Assembly (NCBI GenBank): GCA_963716525.1
Contig: OY970315.1
Coordinates: 4,092,001-4,156,000 of the forward strand
Source of the DNA: JBBREP01 sp963716525
Lineage (GTDB): Bacteria; Actinomycetota; Acidimicrobiia; IMCC26256; PALSA-610
DNA length: 64,000 nt
Direction of reading: 5' to 3'
Below the pieces are notes generated by a model, which ran no database searches, was not told the DNA's origin, and saw only the letters and a list, made by a program, of their open reading frames with translations. The stretch's first letter is position 1, and the number at the start of each line of letters is the position of its first letter. Positions 55,192 to 62,408 of this stretch are shown one piece after another. The position numbers and the translations under genes are program-made.

Positions 55192-56232
55192 TCAGGGCTC
55201 GATCCGGGCCGCCGACCGCATGAGCCGGCCGGCCACGACCCGCTGCGCGAGAGCCAGCCGCCGCCGCGTCCCGACCGCGGCCCGCGCGCGCAACGCGGCC
55301 GGCCGGGAGCCGATCCACCCTTCGTCGTCGGCGTAGCCGAGGTCGTGCAGGAGCCGGCCGGCCGCAGCCGCGAACTCCACCCGCTCGCGCGTGGTCCAGC
55401 CCTGCCAGCCGCCCGTCCGCCCGGCCCGGAAGAAGCCCTCGGGCTCACGTTCGGCCCGCTCGTGGCGCGCCGCCTCACCGCCGATCACCATGCCCCGCGC
55501 GCCCGACCGTTGCGCGTCGATCCCGTAGCGCCCGAGCCGGTCGCCGGCTTCGGCCTCCGACACTTCCACCCCACAGAACGCGAAGACGTCGCGCAGCGCC
55601 TCGGCGCCCTTCGGGCCACGGAGGGTCTCGAAGCGGACCTCGTGGTACGGGGCGAGGCCGTCGGCTCGCCGCGCACCCTCCACGTGGTCGCGCCACACAT
55701 GGGCCGCGGCACCGATCGAGCGCGGTGCGCCCCACGCCGCACCCCAACTCTGCGACGCGGCGACGAGCGACGCGGCGACGTCGCGACCGTCGCGCACGAT
55801 GTGCAGGAAACGCGCTCCGGGCACGTAGCGCGAGATGAGCTCCACGTGGAGGCTGTGCGACGGCGTCTTCTCCAGCACGATCGACGCGCCGGGCTTCAAC
55901 CGCGCGATGTGCTGCACGACGTCGGCGACGAACGCACCGACGCCGCAGCGGAACTCGTCCTCGGTGAGCACCGCGCCGAGGCCGGCGAAGCGGCGCCGCT
56001 GGCGATCGGCGAGCGAGCCGCGCGCCTCCCACGCCCAACGCTCCTCGAGCGGCGCCACGTAACGCGAGAACAGGTTCGTCTCCTGGGGACTCGCGACGGC
56101 GTCGTGCGAACCGACGAGCGTCTGCAACCACGTGGTGCCGCTGCGCGGCGCACCGACGAGCGCGACGAACGAGGGGTGTGGTGGCCCCTCGGCCGCATGG
56201 TCGTCACCGTGAACACCGTGAGCCCCGGCCAT
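55192..56232 (-). CDS. PAPS-dependent sulfotransferase
   Basis: 346 codons, ATG 56232. The PAPS loop is VALVGAPRSGTTWLQTLVGS near residue 25; the 3'-phosphate block is HIVRDGRDVAASLVAA. GYADDEGWIG and a basic C-terminus follow. This is the classical sulfotransferase fold and the strongest of three in the window. It probably sulfates glycan sugars. It is divergent from the methyltransferase at 56271 across a 38-bp gap. Confidence 0.9.
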   Translation of the reverse strand: MAGAHGVHGDDHAAEGPPHPSFVALVGAPRSGTTWLQTLVGSHDAVASPQETNLFSRYVAPLEERWAWEARGSLADRQRRRFAGLGAVLTEDEFRCGVGAFVADVVQHIARLKPGASIVLEKTPSHSLHVELISRYVPGARFLHIVRDGRDVAASLVAASQSWGAAWGAPRSIGAAAHVWRDHVEGARRADGLAPYHEVRFETLRGPKGAEALRDVFAFCGVEVSEAEAGDRLGRYGIDAQRSGARGMVIGGEAARHERAEREPEGFFRAGRTGGWQGWTTRERVEFAAAAGRLLHDLGYADDEGWIGSRPAALRARAAVGTRRRLALAQRVVAGRLMRSAARIEP

Positions 56233-56257
56233 GCGGCCGTCATCCTACGGGCACCCG

Positions 56258-56271
56258 TAGTCTCGTGGACG
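56258..56271 (+). promoter_or_regulatory. Leaderless-type -10 for the methyltransferase
   Basis: TAGTCT (56258-56263) is 7 bp before GTG 56271. A GTG at 56265 is too near the -10 to be the leaderless start. Confidence 0.45.
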
Positions 56272-57071
56272 TGGCGAGCGAGGCGTCTCCCCCTGGCGAT
56301 TACCGCAAGTACGTCGGCCCGCCCGACGACTACGACCTCATGGCGGGGCTGCAGCTCTCGCTGCTGCTCGCCCTGGGCATGCGTGAGCACCACCGGCTCG
56401 CCGACGTGGGCTGCGGCTCGTTGCGCGCCGGGCGGCTGCTGATCCCCTACCTCGCGCCGGGCAACTACTACGGCGTCGAGCCGAACCGCTGGCTCGTCGA
56501 GGAAGGCATCGCCAAGGAGCTGGGGCCGAGCGCGGTCGAGCTCAAGCGACCCAATTTCGCGTACAACGACGACTTCGACCTTTCGGGGTTCGGAACCGAG
56601 TTCGACTACGTGCTCGCGCAGAGCATCTTCTCGCACACCTTCGCCGACCTCACCGCGCAGGCCTTCGGTGCGATCCGCGCGGCCCTTGCGCCCGAAGGGA
56701 TGCTCGTGGCCACGTACTTCGTGCGGCGCCGCTACGCGCCCGGGCACACGCGCCGGCCCGATTCCGGAAACGGTTTCCTGCACCCGGGCGTGGTCGGCTA
56801 CCGGTGGCCGCAGATCGCCGCGCTCCTCGACGGCGCCGGCCTCGCCGGCGAGCGGGTCGACTGGCTGCACCCGCGCCAGGAGTGGTTCGTGGCCGTTCGC
56901 CGTGGCCAGGAACGGCGCCTGCACGCGGCCGTGCGGGGTGCGGGCCATGCGCTCGAGGCGCTCCCCCGCAGCCGGCGGATCCGCAACGACTTCGACCTCA
57001 CGCTGAAGCAGTGGCGCCGGCGTTGGCGCAGCCGGAGGGCCGGCCCGTCGCGAGCCCTCGGGCGGGGGTGA
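56271..57071 (+). CDS. Class I SAM methyltransferase
   Basis: 266 codons. Motif I RLADVGCGSLRAGRLLIPYL, then YYGVEPNRWLVEEGIAKEL, FDYVLAQSIFSHTFADLTAQ and PEGMLVATYFVRRRYAPG. It is in the same broad Rossmann family as other methyltransferases here but is not a copy. The C-terminus is very Arg-rich. The target is unknown; the flanking sulfotransferase and UDP-sugar dehydrogenase suggest a glycan. Confidence 0.85.
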   Translation: MASEASPPGDYRKYVGPPDDYDLMAGLQLSLLLALGMREHHRLADVGCGSLRAGRLLIPYLAPGNYYGVEPNRWLVEEGIAKELGPSAVELKRPNFAYNDDFDLSGFGTEFDYVLAQSIFSHTFADLTAQAFGAIRAALAPEGMLVATYFVRRRYAPGHTRRPDSGNGFLHPGVVGYRWPQIAALLDGAGLAGERVDWLHPRQEWFVAVRRGQERRLHAAVRGAGHALEALPRSRRIRNDFDLTLKQWRRRWRSRRAGPSRALGRG

Positions 57072-57082
57072 ACGACCCGGGC

Positions 57083-58381
57083 CTACAGCGTCTCGCCGCG
57101 GAAGTCATGGCCCCGCAGCGCGCCCTTGGTATCGAACACGAGCCGGGCGTGCTCGGCGACGAGCTCGGGGCGGAACTCGGGATGGTCAACGAGCAGCACC
57201 ACGAGATCGGCCGCAGCGAGCTCCTCGGGCGTGCATGCCACGAGCGGGCACGGCAGACCGGCGCGCGCCACCTCGGGCACATGGTCGTCGCACGCCACGA
57301 GATCGGCACCGAGCGCGCGGAGGCGCTCGGCCACCACGATCGACGGCGACTCACGGAAGTCGGACGTGCCGGCCTTGTAGGTGAGGCCGAGCAACAGGAT
57401 CCGTGAGCCGCGCACGGCACGCGACTGCGCGTTCAGCATGGCGGTGACGCGCACGGCCACGTGGTCGGGCATGTGGTCGTTCACGTCGTTCGCGAGCTCC
57501 ACGAAACGGAACGCGCGGCCCGAGCGTCGCTTCACCCGCCAGCTCAGGTACGACGGGTCGACCGGCAGGCAGTGCCCACCGACGCCGGGACCGGGCGTGA
57601 AGCGCATGTAACCGAAGGGCTTCGTGGCCGCGGCGTCGATCGCGCGCCAGATGTCGACGCCGAGGTCGCTCGCGAACATCGCGAGCTCGTTCACGAGCGC
57701 GATGTTCACGTGGCGGAACGTGTTCTCGAGCAGCTTCACGAGCTCGGCCTCGGCCGGCGATCCGACCGCCACCGTCTGGTCGACGAGCGCGCCGTAGAAC
57801 GCGTCGACCGCGGCGAGCGATGCGTCGTCGATGCCCGACACGACCTTCGGCGTGTTGACGAAACCGAACTTCATGTTGCCGGGATCGATGCGTTCGGGCG
57901 AATAGCCGAGGAAGAAGTCGGTGCCGGCGCGCAGGCCCGATTCCTCGAGGATCGGCCGCACCAGCTCCTCGGTGGTGCCCGGGTAGGTGGTGGACTCGAG
58001 CACCACGAGGGCACCGGCACGCAGCACGCGGGCGAGCGCACGGGCGGCGCCCTCCACGTAGCTCAGGTCGGGCACGCCCTCGCGCAGCGGCGTGGGCACC
58101 GAGATCACCGCCACGTCGAAGCCGGCGAGATCGCCGATCTGGTCGGTGGGCCGGTAGCCGGCCGCGAGCGCGCGCTGCAGCATCTCCGGGGGCACGTCCT
58201 CCACGTAGGAGTCGCCGGCGCGGAGCGCGGCGAGCCGGCGGGGGTCGACCTCGAAGCCGGTCGTGGTGAACCCCACCTCGACCGCGCGCATGGCCACGGG
58301 GAGCCCGACATAGCCCTGGCCGATGATGGCGATCCGCGCCTCGCGACCGTCGATCCGCGCAACCAGCTCGTCGTGCCTCAC
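57083..58381 (-). CDS. Nucleotide-sugar dehydrogenase (WecC/WbpA/Ugd family)
   Basis: 432 codons. GTG 58381 has GGGAGG ~10 bp upstream; the longer frame to 58600 runs into the inverted repeat and is not used. NAD loop ARIAIIGQGYVGLPVAMRAV; SVPTPLREGVPDLSYVEGA; ENTFRHVNIALVNELAMFA; the catalytic Cys ~271 in GVGGHCLPVDPSYLSW; GLTYKAGTSDFRESPS in the UDP-binding domain. The long GVPDLSYVEGA and MKFGFVNTP blocks resemble UDP-N-acetylmannosamine/UDP-GlcNAc dehydrogenases more than UDP-glucose ones. Oxidation gives a uronic acid for the polymer. A -10 TATGTT lies at 58447-58452. Confidence 0.9.
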   Translation of the reverse strand: MRHDELVARIDGREARIAIIGQGYVGLPVAMRAVEVGFTTTGFEVDPRRLAALRAGDSYVEDVPPEMLQRALAAGYRPTDQIGDLAGFDVAVISVPTPLREGVPDLSYVEGAARALARVLRAGALVVLESTTYPGTTEELVRPILEESGLRAGTDFFLGYSPERIDPGNMKFGFVNTPKVVSGIDDASLAAVDAFYGALVDQTVAVGSPAEAELVKLLENTFRHVNIALVNELAMFASDLGVDIWRAIDAAATKPFGYMRFTPGPGVGGHCLPVDPSYLSWRVKRRSGRAFRFVELANDVNDHMPDHVAVRVTAMLNAQSRAVRGSRILLLGLTYKAGTSDFRESPSIVVAERLRALGADLVACDDHVPEVARAGLPCPLVACTPEELAAADLVVLLVDHPEFRPELVAEHARLVFDTKGALRGHDFRGETL

Positions 58382-58501
58382 CGGGGGGCGCCTCCCGCTC
58401 CGAGAGCCCGGCACGCCTGCTCGGACCGTGTCTCCACCGCGGTCGGAACATAACACCCTCGCGGTGCCCCGCGGCGCCGCTGCGAGCGGGAAGCGGACCT
58501 C

Positions 58502-58554
58502 GGCGGCAAAGGTCACCCTCCGGTGCCCGAAACGCTCCACTGACCTCTGCCGCC
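58502..58554. promoter_or_regulatory. 14-bp inverted repeat between dehydrogenase and secreted protein A
   Basis: GGCGGCAAAGGTCA (58502-58515) and TGACCTCTGCCGCC (58541-58554) are complementary apart from one mismatch, with a 25-bp loop. It lies ~50 bp upstream of the dehydrogenase -10, so an operator is as likely as an RNA hairpin. It has no counterpart near copy B. Confidence 0.5.
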
Positions 58555-58561
58555 GGACGCG

Positions 58562-58591
58562 TTGCGGCCCCGGCATGCGCCGGGGCCGCAA
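58562..58591 (-). terminator. 13-bp perfect hairpin after secreted protein A
   Basis: TTGCGGCCCCGGC (58562-58574) pairs perfectly with GCCGGGGCCGCAA (58579-58591) around a 4-base loop. It lies 36 bp downstream of the stop of the secreted protein. There is no T-run, as is common in high-GC actinobacterial terminators. The same hairpin recurs at 60933-60962. Confidence 0.7.
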
Positions 58592-58627
58592 GCACATCAC
58601 ACGCTCAGATGCTCAACATGCCGAGGC

Positions 58628-59689
58628 TCAGTTGGTGAACGTCCCCGAGCCGAGCAGCAAGGGAGCGGCGGGGTTGTTCAGACCGTTCGGGTCCTCACCG
58701 CCGTTCGTCGTCCAACCGCGGACGTTGAGCGAGAAGGCGACGCTGACGCCATAGTCGCCCTTGCACTGCAGCACGCGGCTCGCGTCGATGGGCTGCGTAC
58801 CGAAGCCCGAGGTCGCGACCGTCTTCATCGCCTTGCAGGTCTTGCCCCGCGTGGTGTCCCACGTCGCCGGGTCCACCGTCGCGGCCTGCACGAACGACGC
58901 CGACACCGCACCGTCACCGACGACCTTGATCTTCGTGGTCACCGGCTTGCCGGGCACGTTCGCCGGGTCGAGCGCGCACCCACGCAAGGTGGCCATGTAC
59001 TGGCCGGACGTGAGGGCGGTCGAGCCGTCCCACTCGGTGGAAACCGGTGCGTTCGTCTTCGTGCCGTCGTGCGTGTTCGTGTCGACCACGTAGATCTTGT
59101 CGGCGCACGAACTGTTGAGCACCGCCTTGGTCTTCACCTTCGCCGGCTTGAACGCGAACCTGGCCGTGTCGCCGGACGGGTTGTCGACGGTGCCGCTGAC
59201 GAGCGTCACGCTGCCCGGCGCCTTGATCGTCTGGCCCGCGCTGTACGTCACGTCGACCGTGACCACCGACGACGCCTCGATGCCGCCCTGCACGTCGCTC
59301 TGGGTAGTGACGGCAAACGTGCCGCCGGGCTTGGTGCCGGGCGTGGTGGTGGTGCTACCGCTGACGTTGATATCGACCGGCACGCACGTCGAGACCGGGA
59401 GGCTGGAGGTGATACCGGTGTAGGTCACGTTCAGCTCGCCGGAGTGGCCCGCCACCACGGTGCCGTTGATCTTGCCGTTGTCGCCCGGGTTGGAACCGTC
59501 CGCCGCGATGAGGCAGGCCTCGTTGTCCCAGACACCGGGGTCGGTCTGACCGACGGCGATGACATTGAAGACGTAGGGCCGAATGGTGGTGCTCGCCGCC
59601 GACGCCGCGGTTGCACCGCCAGCAACGAGACCCAGACCGGCGGACATGCCGAGCACGGCGGCTCCGCTGGTCAACTTCATCAATCTCAC
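58628..59689 (-). CDS. Secreted six-cysteine protein, copy A
   Basis: 353 codons. GTG with AGGAG 7 bp upstream. A Sec signal peptide (KLTSGAAVLGMSAGLGLVAG, cleavage near ASA-AST) precedes a mature protein with TIRPYVFNVIAVGQTDPGVW, EACLIAADGSNPGDNGKING and six Cys (in EACL, STCV, SSCA, RGCA, KTCK, LQCK). Secondary structure looks all-beta, with many Thr/Ser/Val. No known domain is recognised. It is similar along the whole length to the 60999-62057 protein. Six conserved Cys suggest three disulfides and an extracellular role. Confidence 0.85.
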   Translation of the reverse strand: MRLMKLTSGAAVLGMSAGLGLVAGGATAASAASTTIRPYVFNVIAVGQTDPGVWDNEACLIAADGSNPGDNGKINGTVVAGHSGELNVTYTGITSSLPVSTCVPVDINVSGSTTTTPGTKPGGTFAVTTQSDVQGGIEASSVVTVDVTYSAGQTIKAPGSVTLVSGTVDNPSGDTARFAFKPAKVKTKAVLNSSCADKIYVVDTNTHDGTKTNAPVSTEWDGSTALTSGQYMATLRGCALDPANVPGKPVTTKIKVVGDGAVSASFVQAATVDPATWDTTRGKTCKAMKTVATSGFGTQPIDASRVLQCKGDYGVSVAFSLNVRGWTTNGGEDPNGLNNPAAPLLLGSGTFTN

Positions 59690-59875
59690 GTGGATTCTCC
59701 TCTGTCGCTTCTGCCGACCGGCCGCCGCGTCCGGTCTGTGGTGTCCGAGGGCACTCCGCCTCCGCGCGCTCCCAACTGCCGAGGTGTGCGATGTCGTGGT
59801 TCCCCCGAATGGTCGTCAGCACGAGCGCCGACGCGCCCCCGACGATTCGTCGGTGCGGCGGACTCATTGAACCCC
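59690..59875 (-). promoter_or_regulatory. Long conserved leader of secreted protein A
   Basis: About 185 nt before the start match the leader of copy B closely (GGGGGAACCACGA, AGTGCCCTCGGACACCACAG and the AGGAG site included). The TTGACA -35 elements of copy B are absent here. Confidence 0.55.
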
Positions 59876-59963
59876 GGCCTTGCGCGCGTACGTTGACCAC
59901 CACGCGCGCGTTTCGCGACAATCGCCCGACTAGCTCACTGGTCGGGGCGCGCCGGGCCAGACG

Positions 59964-60896
59964 TCAGCAGGAGGAGGTCGACGAGCCGCTGAGTGCGCCC
60001 GCGGCCTGCCGTGCCAACGCGGCGTCGGCGGTGGCGACGATCGTGTAGCCCGAGCGCACGAACCGCGTGCCGCGGTCCTGGGCGCACAGCCCGCTCTTGA
60101 CGCCGCTGATCACCCCGTCGGCGATCGGTACCGCGAGGCCGGGCTGGGGCGCGAGGATGAACACATCCGCCTGGTGGGCGCACCGGGCGAGCACCGCGAC
60201 GAGCAGCTTGCTCTTGGCGTCCACGAGCGCGTTGCCGCTGTACACCGCGTTCGCGACCGCCGGCGCCACCGGCCCACAATCCATGCCGGCCGCACTCAGC
60301 TGCGCGCCGATCGCGATCGCGCTCGTCGTAGCGGTCTGCAGCTCGGGCGGCGTGGCGGGGGTGCACGACTGGTAGTGGAAGTTGCCGTGGGCGAGCGCGG
60401 CGAGCACCTGTGCGGTGTCGGGCGTGACGAGGTTCGTGGCCGAGCGCGGTCGCAACACCCACGAGGTGCCGTAGAGGTACGTCCGGTCGCTCTTGTTCGA
60501 CCTGGTGCACAGCATCGCCGTCCAGCGACGCACGTAAGTGTCGCGGTCGGCCGGCTTCGTGAACGCGAGCACCCGCACCGTCTCCTTGAACATCGTGCAG
60601 GAGCCGCCCGCCCCGGGGCGCGGCAGGTGCTGGCTCGGATCGTTCGTGATGTCGAGCGCGAACTTCAGCCCGCGGCAGAACTGCGGGAAACGCTTGTGGA
60701 TCGCGTTCCCGACGTCGGTGACCTCCTGCACGGACGCCTTGTCGCTCACAGGTACCGGCGGCGAGGTGAGCGGCGTGGTGTCGACCGTGGTGGACGTGCT
60801 GGCGGCCGAGTGGCCCGAGCCGCCGCAACCGCCGGCAAGCACCGCGACGACCGTGCAGATCGCCAGCAGCGGCACAGAACGCATGAGTCGAGACAC
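59964..60896 (-). CDS. Lipoprotein of unknown function
   Basis: 310 codons. GTG 60896 has TATAGT 8 bp upstream (60905-60910), suggesting a leaderless transcript; an ATG at 60884 is a second possible start. A lipoprotein signal (LLAICTVVAVLAGGCGG, lipobox LAGGC) is followed by a Ser/Thr-rich linker, then a mature domain with CRGLKFALDITNDPSQHL, KETVRVLAFTKPADRDTYV and QPGLAVPIADGVISGVKSG and several Cys. No known family recognised. It lies between the two duplicated secreted genes on the same strand. Confidence 0.75.
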   Translation of the reverse strand: MSRLMRSVPLLAICTVVAVLAGGCGGSGHSAASTSTTVDTTPLTSPPVPVSDKASVQEVTDVGNAIHKRFPQFCRGLKFALDITNDPSQHLPRPGAGGSCTMFKETVRVLAFTKPADRDTYVRRWTAMLCTRSNKSDRTYLYGTSWVLRPRSATNLVTPDTAQVLAALAHGNFHYQSCTPATPPELQTATTSAIAIGAQLSAAGMDCGPVAPAVANAVYSGNALVDAKSKLLVAVLARCAHQADVFILAPQPGLAVPIADGVISGVKSGLCAQDRGTRFVRSGYTIVATADAALARQAAGALSGSSTSSC

Positions 60897-60904
60897 GGCG
60901 GGTG

Positions 60905-60910
60905 ACTATA
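60905..60910 (-). promoter_or_regulatory. Leaderless-type -10 for the lipoprotein
   Basis: TATAGT on the minus strand, 8 bp before GTG 60896 and just after the hairpin at 60933-60962. Confidence 0.45.
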
Positions 60911-60932
60911 CGCGTGGGTATGTCCGGACGCG

Positions 60933-60962
60933 TTGCGGCCCCGGCATTCGCCGGGGCCGCAA
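60933..60962 (-). terminator. 13-bp perfect hairpin after secreted protein B
   Basis: The same TTGCGGCCCCGGC stem as at 58562-58591 with loop ATTC instead of ATGC, 36 bp downstream of the B stop. It is part of the 1.3-kb duplicated segment. Confidence 0.7.
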
Positions 60963-60998
60963 GCACATCACATGCTCAGATGCTCAACATGCCGAGGC

Positions 60999-62057
60999 TC
61001 AGTTGGTGAACGTCCCCGAGCCGAGCAGCGTCGGAGCGGCGGGGTGGTTCAGACCGTTCGGGTCCTCACCGCTGTTCGTCGTCCAACCGCGGACGTCGAG
61101 CGAGAAGGCGACGCTGACGCCGTAGTCGCCCTTGCACTGCAACACGCGGCTCGCGTCGATCGGGCTACCACCTGCGTCAGGGCCCGAGGTCGCGACCGTC
61201 TTGACCGTCTTGCAGGTCTTGCCCCGCGTGGTGTCCCACGTCGCCGGGTTCACCGTCGCCGCCTTCACGAACGACGCCGACACCGCACCGTCACCGCTCA
61301 CCGACAGCTTCGTGGTGATCGCCTTGCCGGGCACGTTCGCCGGGTCGGCCGCGCACCCACGCAAGGTGGCCATGTACTGGCCGGCCGTGAGGGCGGTCGA
61401 GCCGTCCCACTCGGTCGCAACCGGTGCGGCTTCCTTCGTGTCGTCGTGCGTGTTCGTGTCGATCACGTAGACCTTGTCGGCGCACGAGGTGTTGAGCACC
61501 GCCTTGGTCTTCACCGTCGACGCCTTCAGCGCCAGCCGCGCGGTGCCGGGCCCGGTCAGCGAGCCGCTGACGAGCGCCGAACCCGACGGCTGCTTGAGCA
61601 CCTGGCCGGAGCTCAACGAGACGTCGATCGTGACCACCGACGACGCCTCGATGCCGCCCTGCACGTCGCTCTGCGTGGTGACGGCCAACGTGCCGCCGGG
61701 CTTGGTGCCGGGCGTGATGGTGGTGCTACCGCTGACGGTGATGTCGACCGGCACGCACGTCGAGACCGGGAGGCTGGAGGTGATACCCGTGTAGGTCACG
61801 TTCAGCTCGCCGGAGTGGCCCGACACGACCACGCCGTTGATCTTGCCGTTGTCGCCCGGGTTCGTCCCGTCCGCCGCGATGAGGCAGGCCTCGTTGTCCC
61901 AGACACCGGGGTCGGACTGACCGACGGCGATGACGTTGAAGACATAAGGACGGATGGTGGTGCTCGCCGCCGACGCCGCGGAAGCCCCGCCGACGAGGCA
62001 GAGACCAGCGGACATGCCGACAACGGCAAGTCCACTAGTCAACTTGGTCAATCTCAC
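60999..62057 (-). CDS. Secreted six-cysteine protein, copy B
   Basis: 352 codons, GTG with AGGAG 7 bp upstream as in copy A. The signal peptide is close to that of A (SGLAVVGMSAGLCLVGG). The mature part has the same six Cys and near-identical blocks (TIRPYVFNVIAVGQSDPGVW, GELNVTYTGITSSLPVSTCV, DTTRGKTCKTVKTVATSG, SGTFTN at the end). Differences cluster in the middle (residues ~145-180) and at the loop with PDAGGSPIDAS. Function unknown. It has the stronger promoter of the two. Confidence 0.85.
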   Translation of the reverse strand: MRLTKLTSGLAVVGMSAGLCLVGGASAASAASTTIRPYVFNVIAVGQSDPGVWDNEACLIAADGTNPGDNGKINGVVVSGHSGELNVTYTGITSSLPVSTCVPVDITVSGSTTITPGTKPGGTLAVTTQSDVQGGIEASSVVTIDVSLSSGQVLKQPSGSALVSGSLTGPGTARLALKASTVKTKAVLNTSCADKVYVIDTNTHDDTKEAAPVATEWDGSTALTAGQYMATLRGCAADPANVPGKAITTKLSVSGDGAVSASFVKAATVNPATWDTTRGKTCKTVKTVATSGPDAGGSPIDASRVLQCKGDYGVSVAFSLDVRGWTTNSGEDPNGLNHPAAPTLLGSGTFTN

Positions 62058-62236
62058 GTGGATTCTCCTCTGTAGCTTCTCTGCCAACCGGCCGCCGCGT
62101 CCGGTCTGTGGTGTCCGAGGGCACTCCGCCTCCGCCGCGCTCCCAACGTGTGCGATTTCGTGGTTCCCCCGAATGGTCGTCGGCACGAGCGCCGCCGGCC
62201 CCCCCGACGACGGTTCGTCGGTGCGGCAGGGCACAT
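62058..62236 (-). promoter_or_regulatory. Long conserved leader of secreted protein B
   Basis: About 180 nt transcribed before the start, homologous to 59690-59875 and ending with the AGGAG site. Conservation between copies stops near 62236, next to the predicted transcription start. Compensated small indels between copies fit a structured RNA, but this has not been folded. Confidence 0.55.
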
Positions 62237-62275
62237 GTTGGTGTGCGACCACACTCGGTGTCAAGCATTTGTCAA
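62235..62275 (-). promoter_or_regulatory. Promoter of secreted protein B with two -35 elements
   Basis: Minus-strand TTGACA occurs twice (62270-62275 and 62259-62264). The second is 18 bp from CAACAT (62235-62240), a possible -10. Predicted start lies ~7 bp further, just where homology with the copy A leader begins. Confidence 0.5.
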
Positions 62276-62408
62276 GGCGTACGCAACAACCCGTAACAGG
62301 CGGGTGCCCGGCACGACCCCATTGCGGGCGCGTGTGTGTCAACTCACGTGGCTGATGGGGCCTGAGCGCGCTCTTGGTGTTGTGCCCGGCGCGCGCGGTC
62401 GCGACGGG
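62276..62408. other. Gap between the secreted-protein promoter and the protease gene
   Basis: 133 bp, the remainder of a 351-bp stretch without genes (62058-62408). I see no ORF, hairpin or repeat that stands out. Confidence 0.4.

Noticed and set aside
62058..62236. ydaO (c-di-AMP) riboswitch
   Set aside because: Only a GGGGGAACC-like block is shared; the other conserved parts of that class are not visible. A covariance search would decide.
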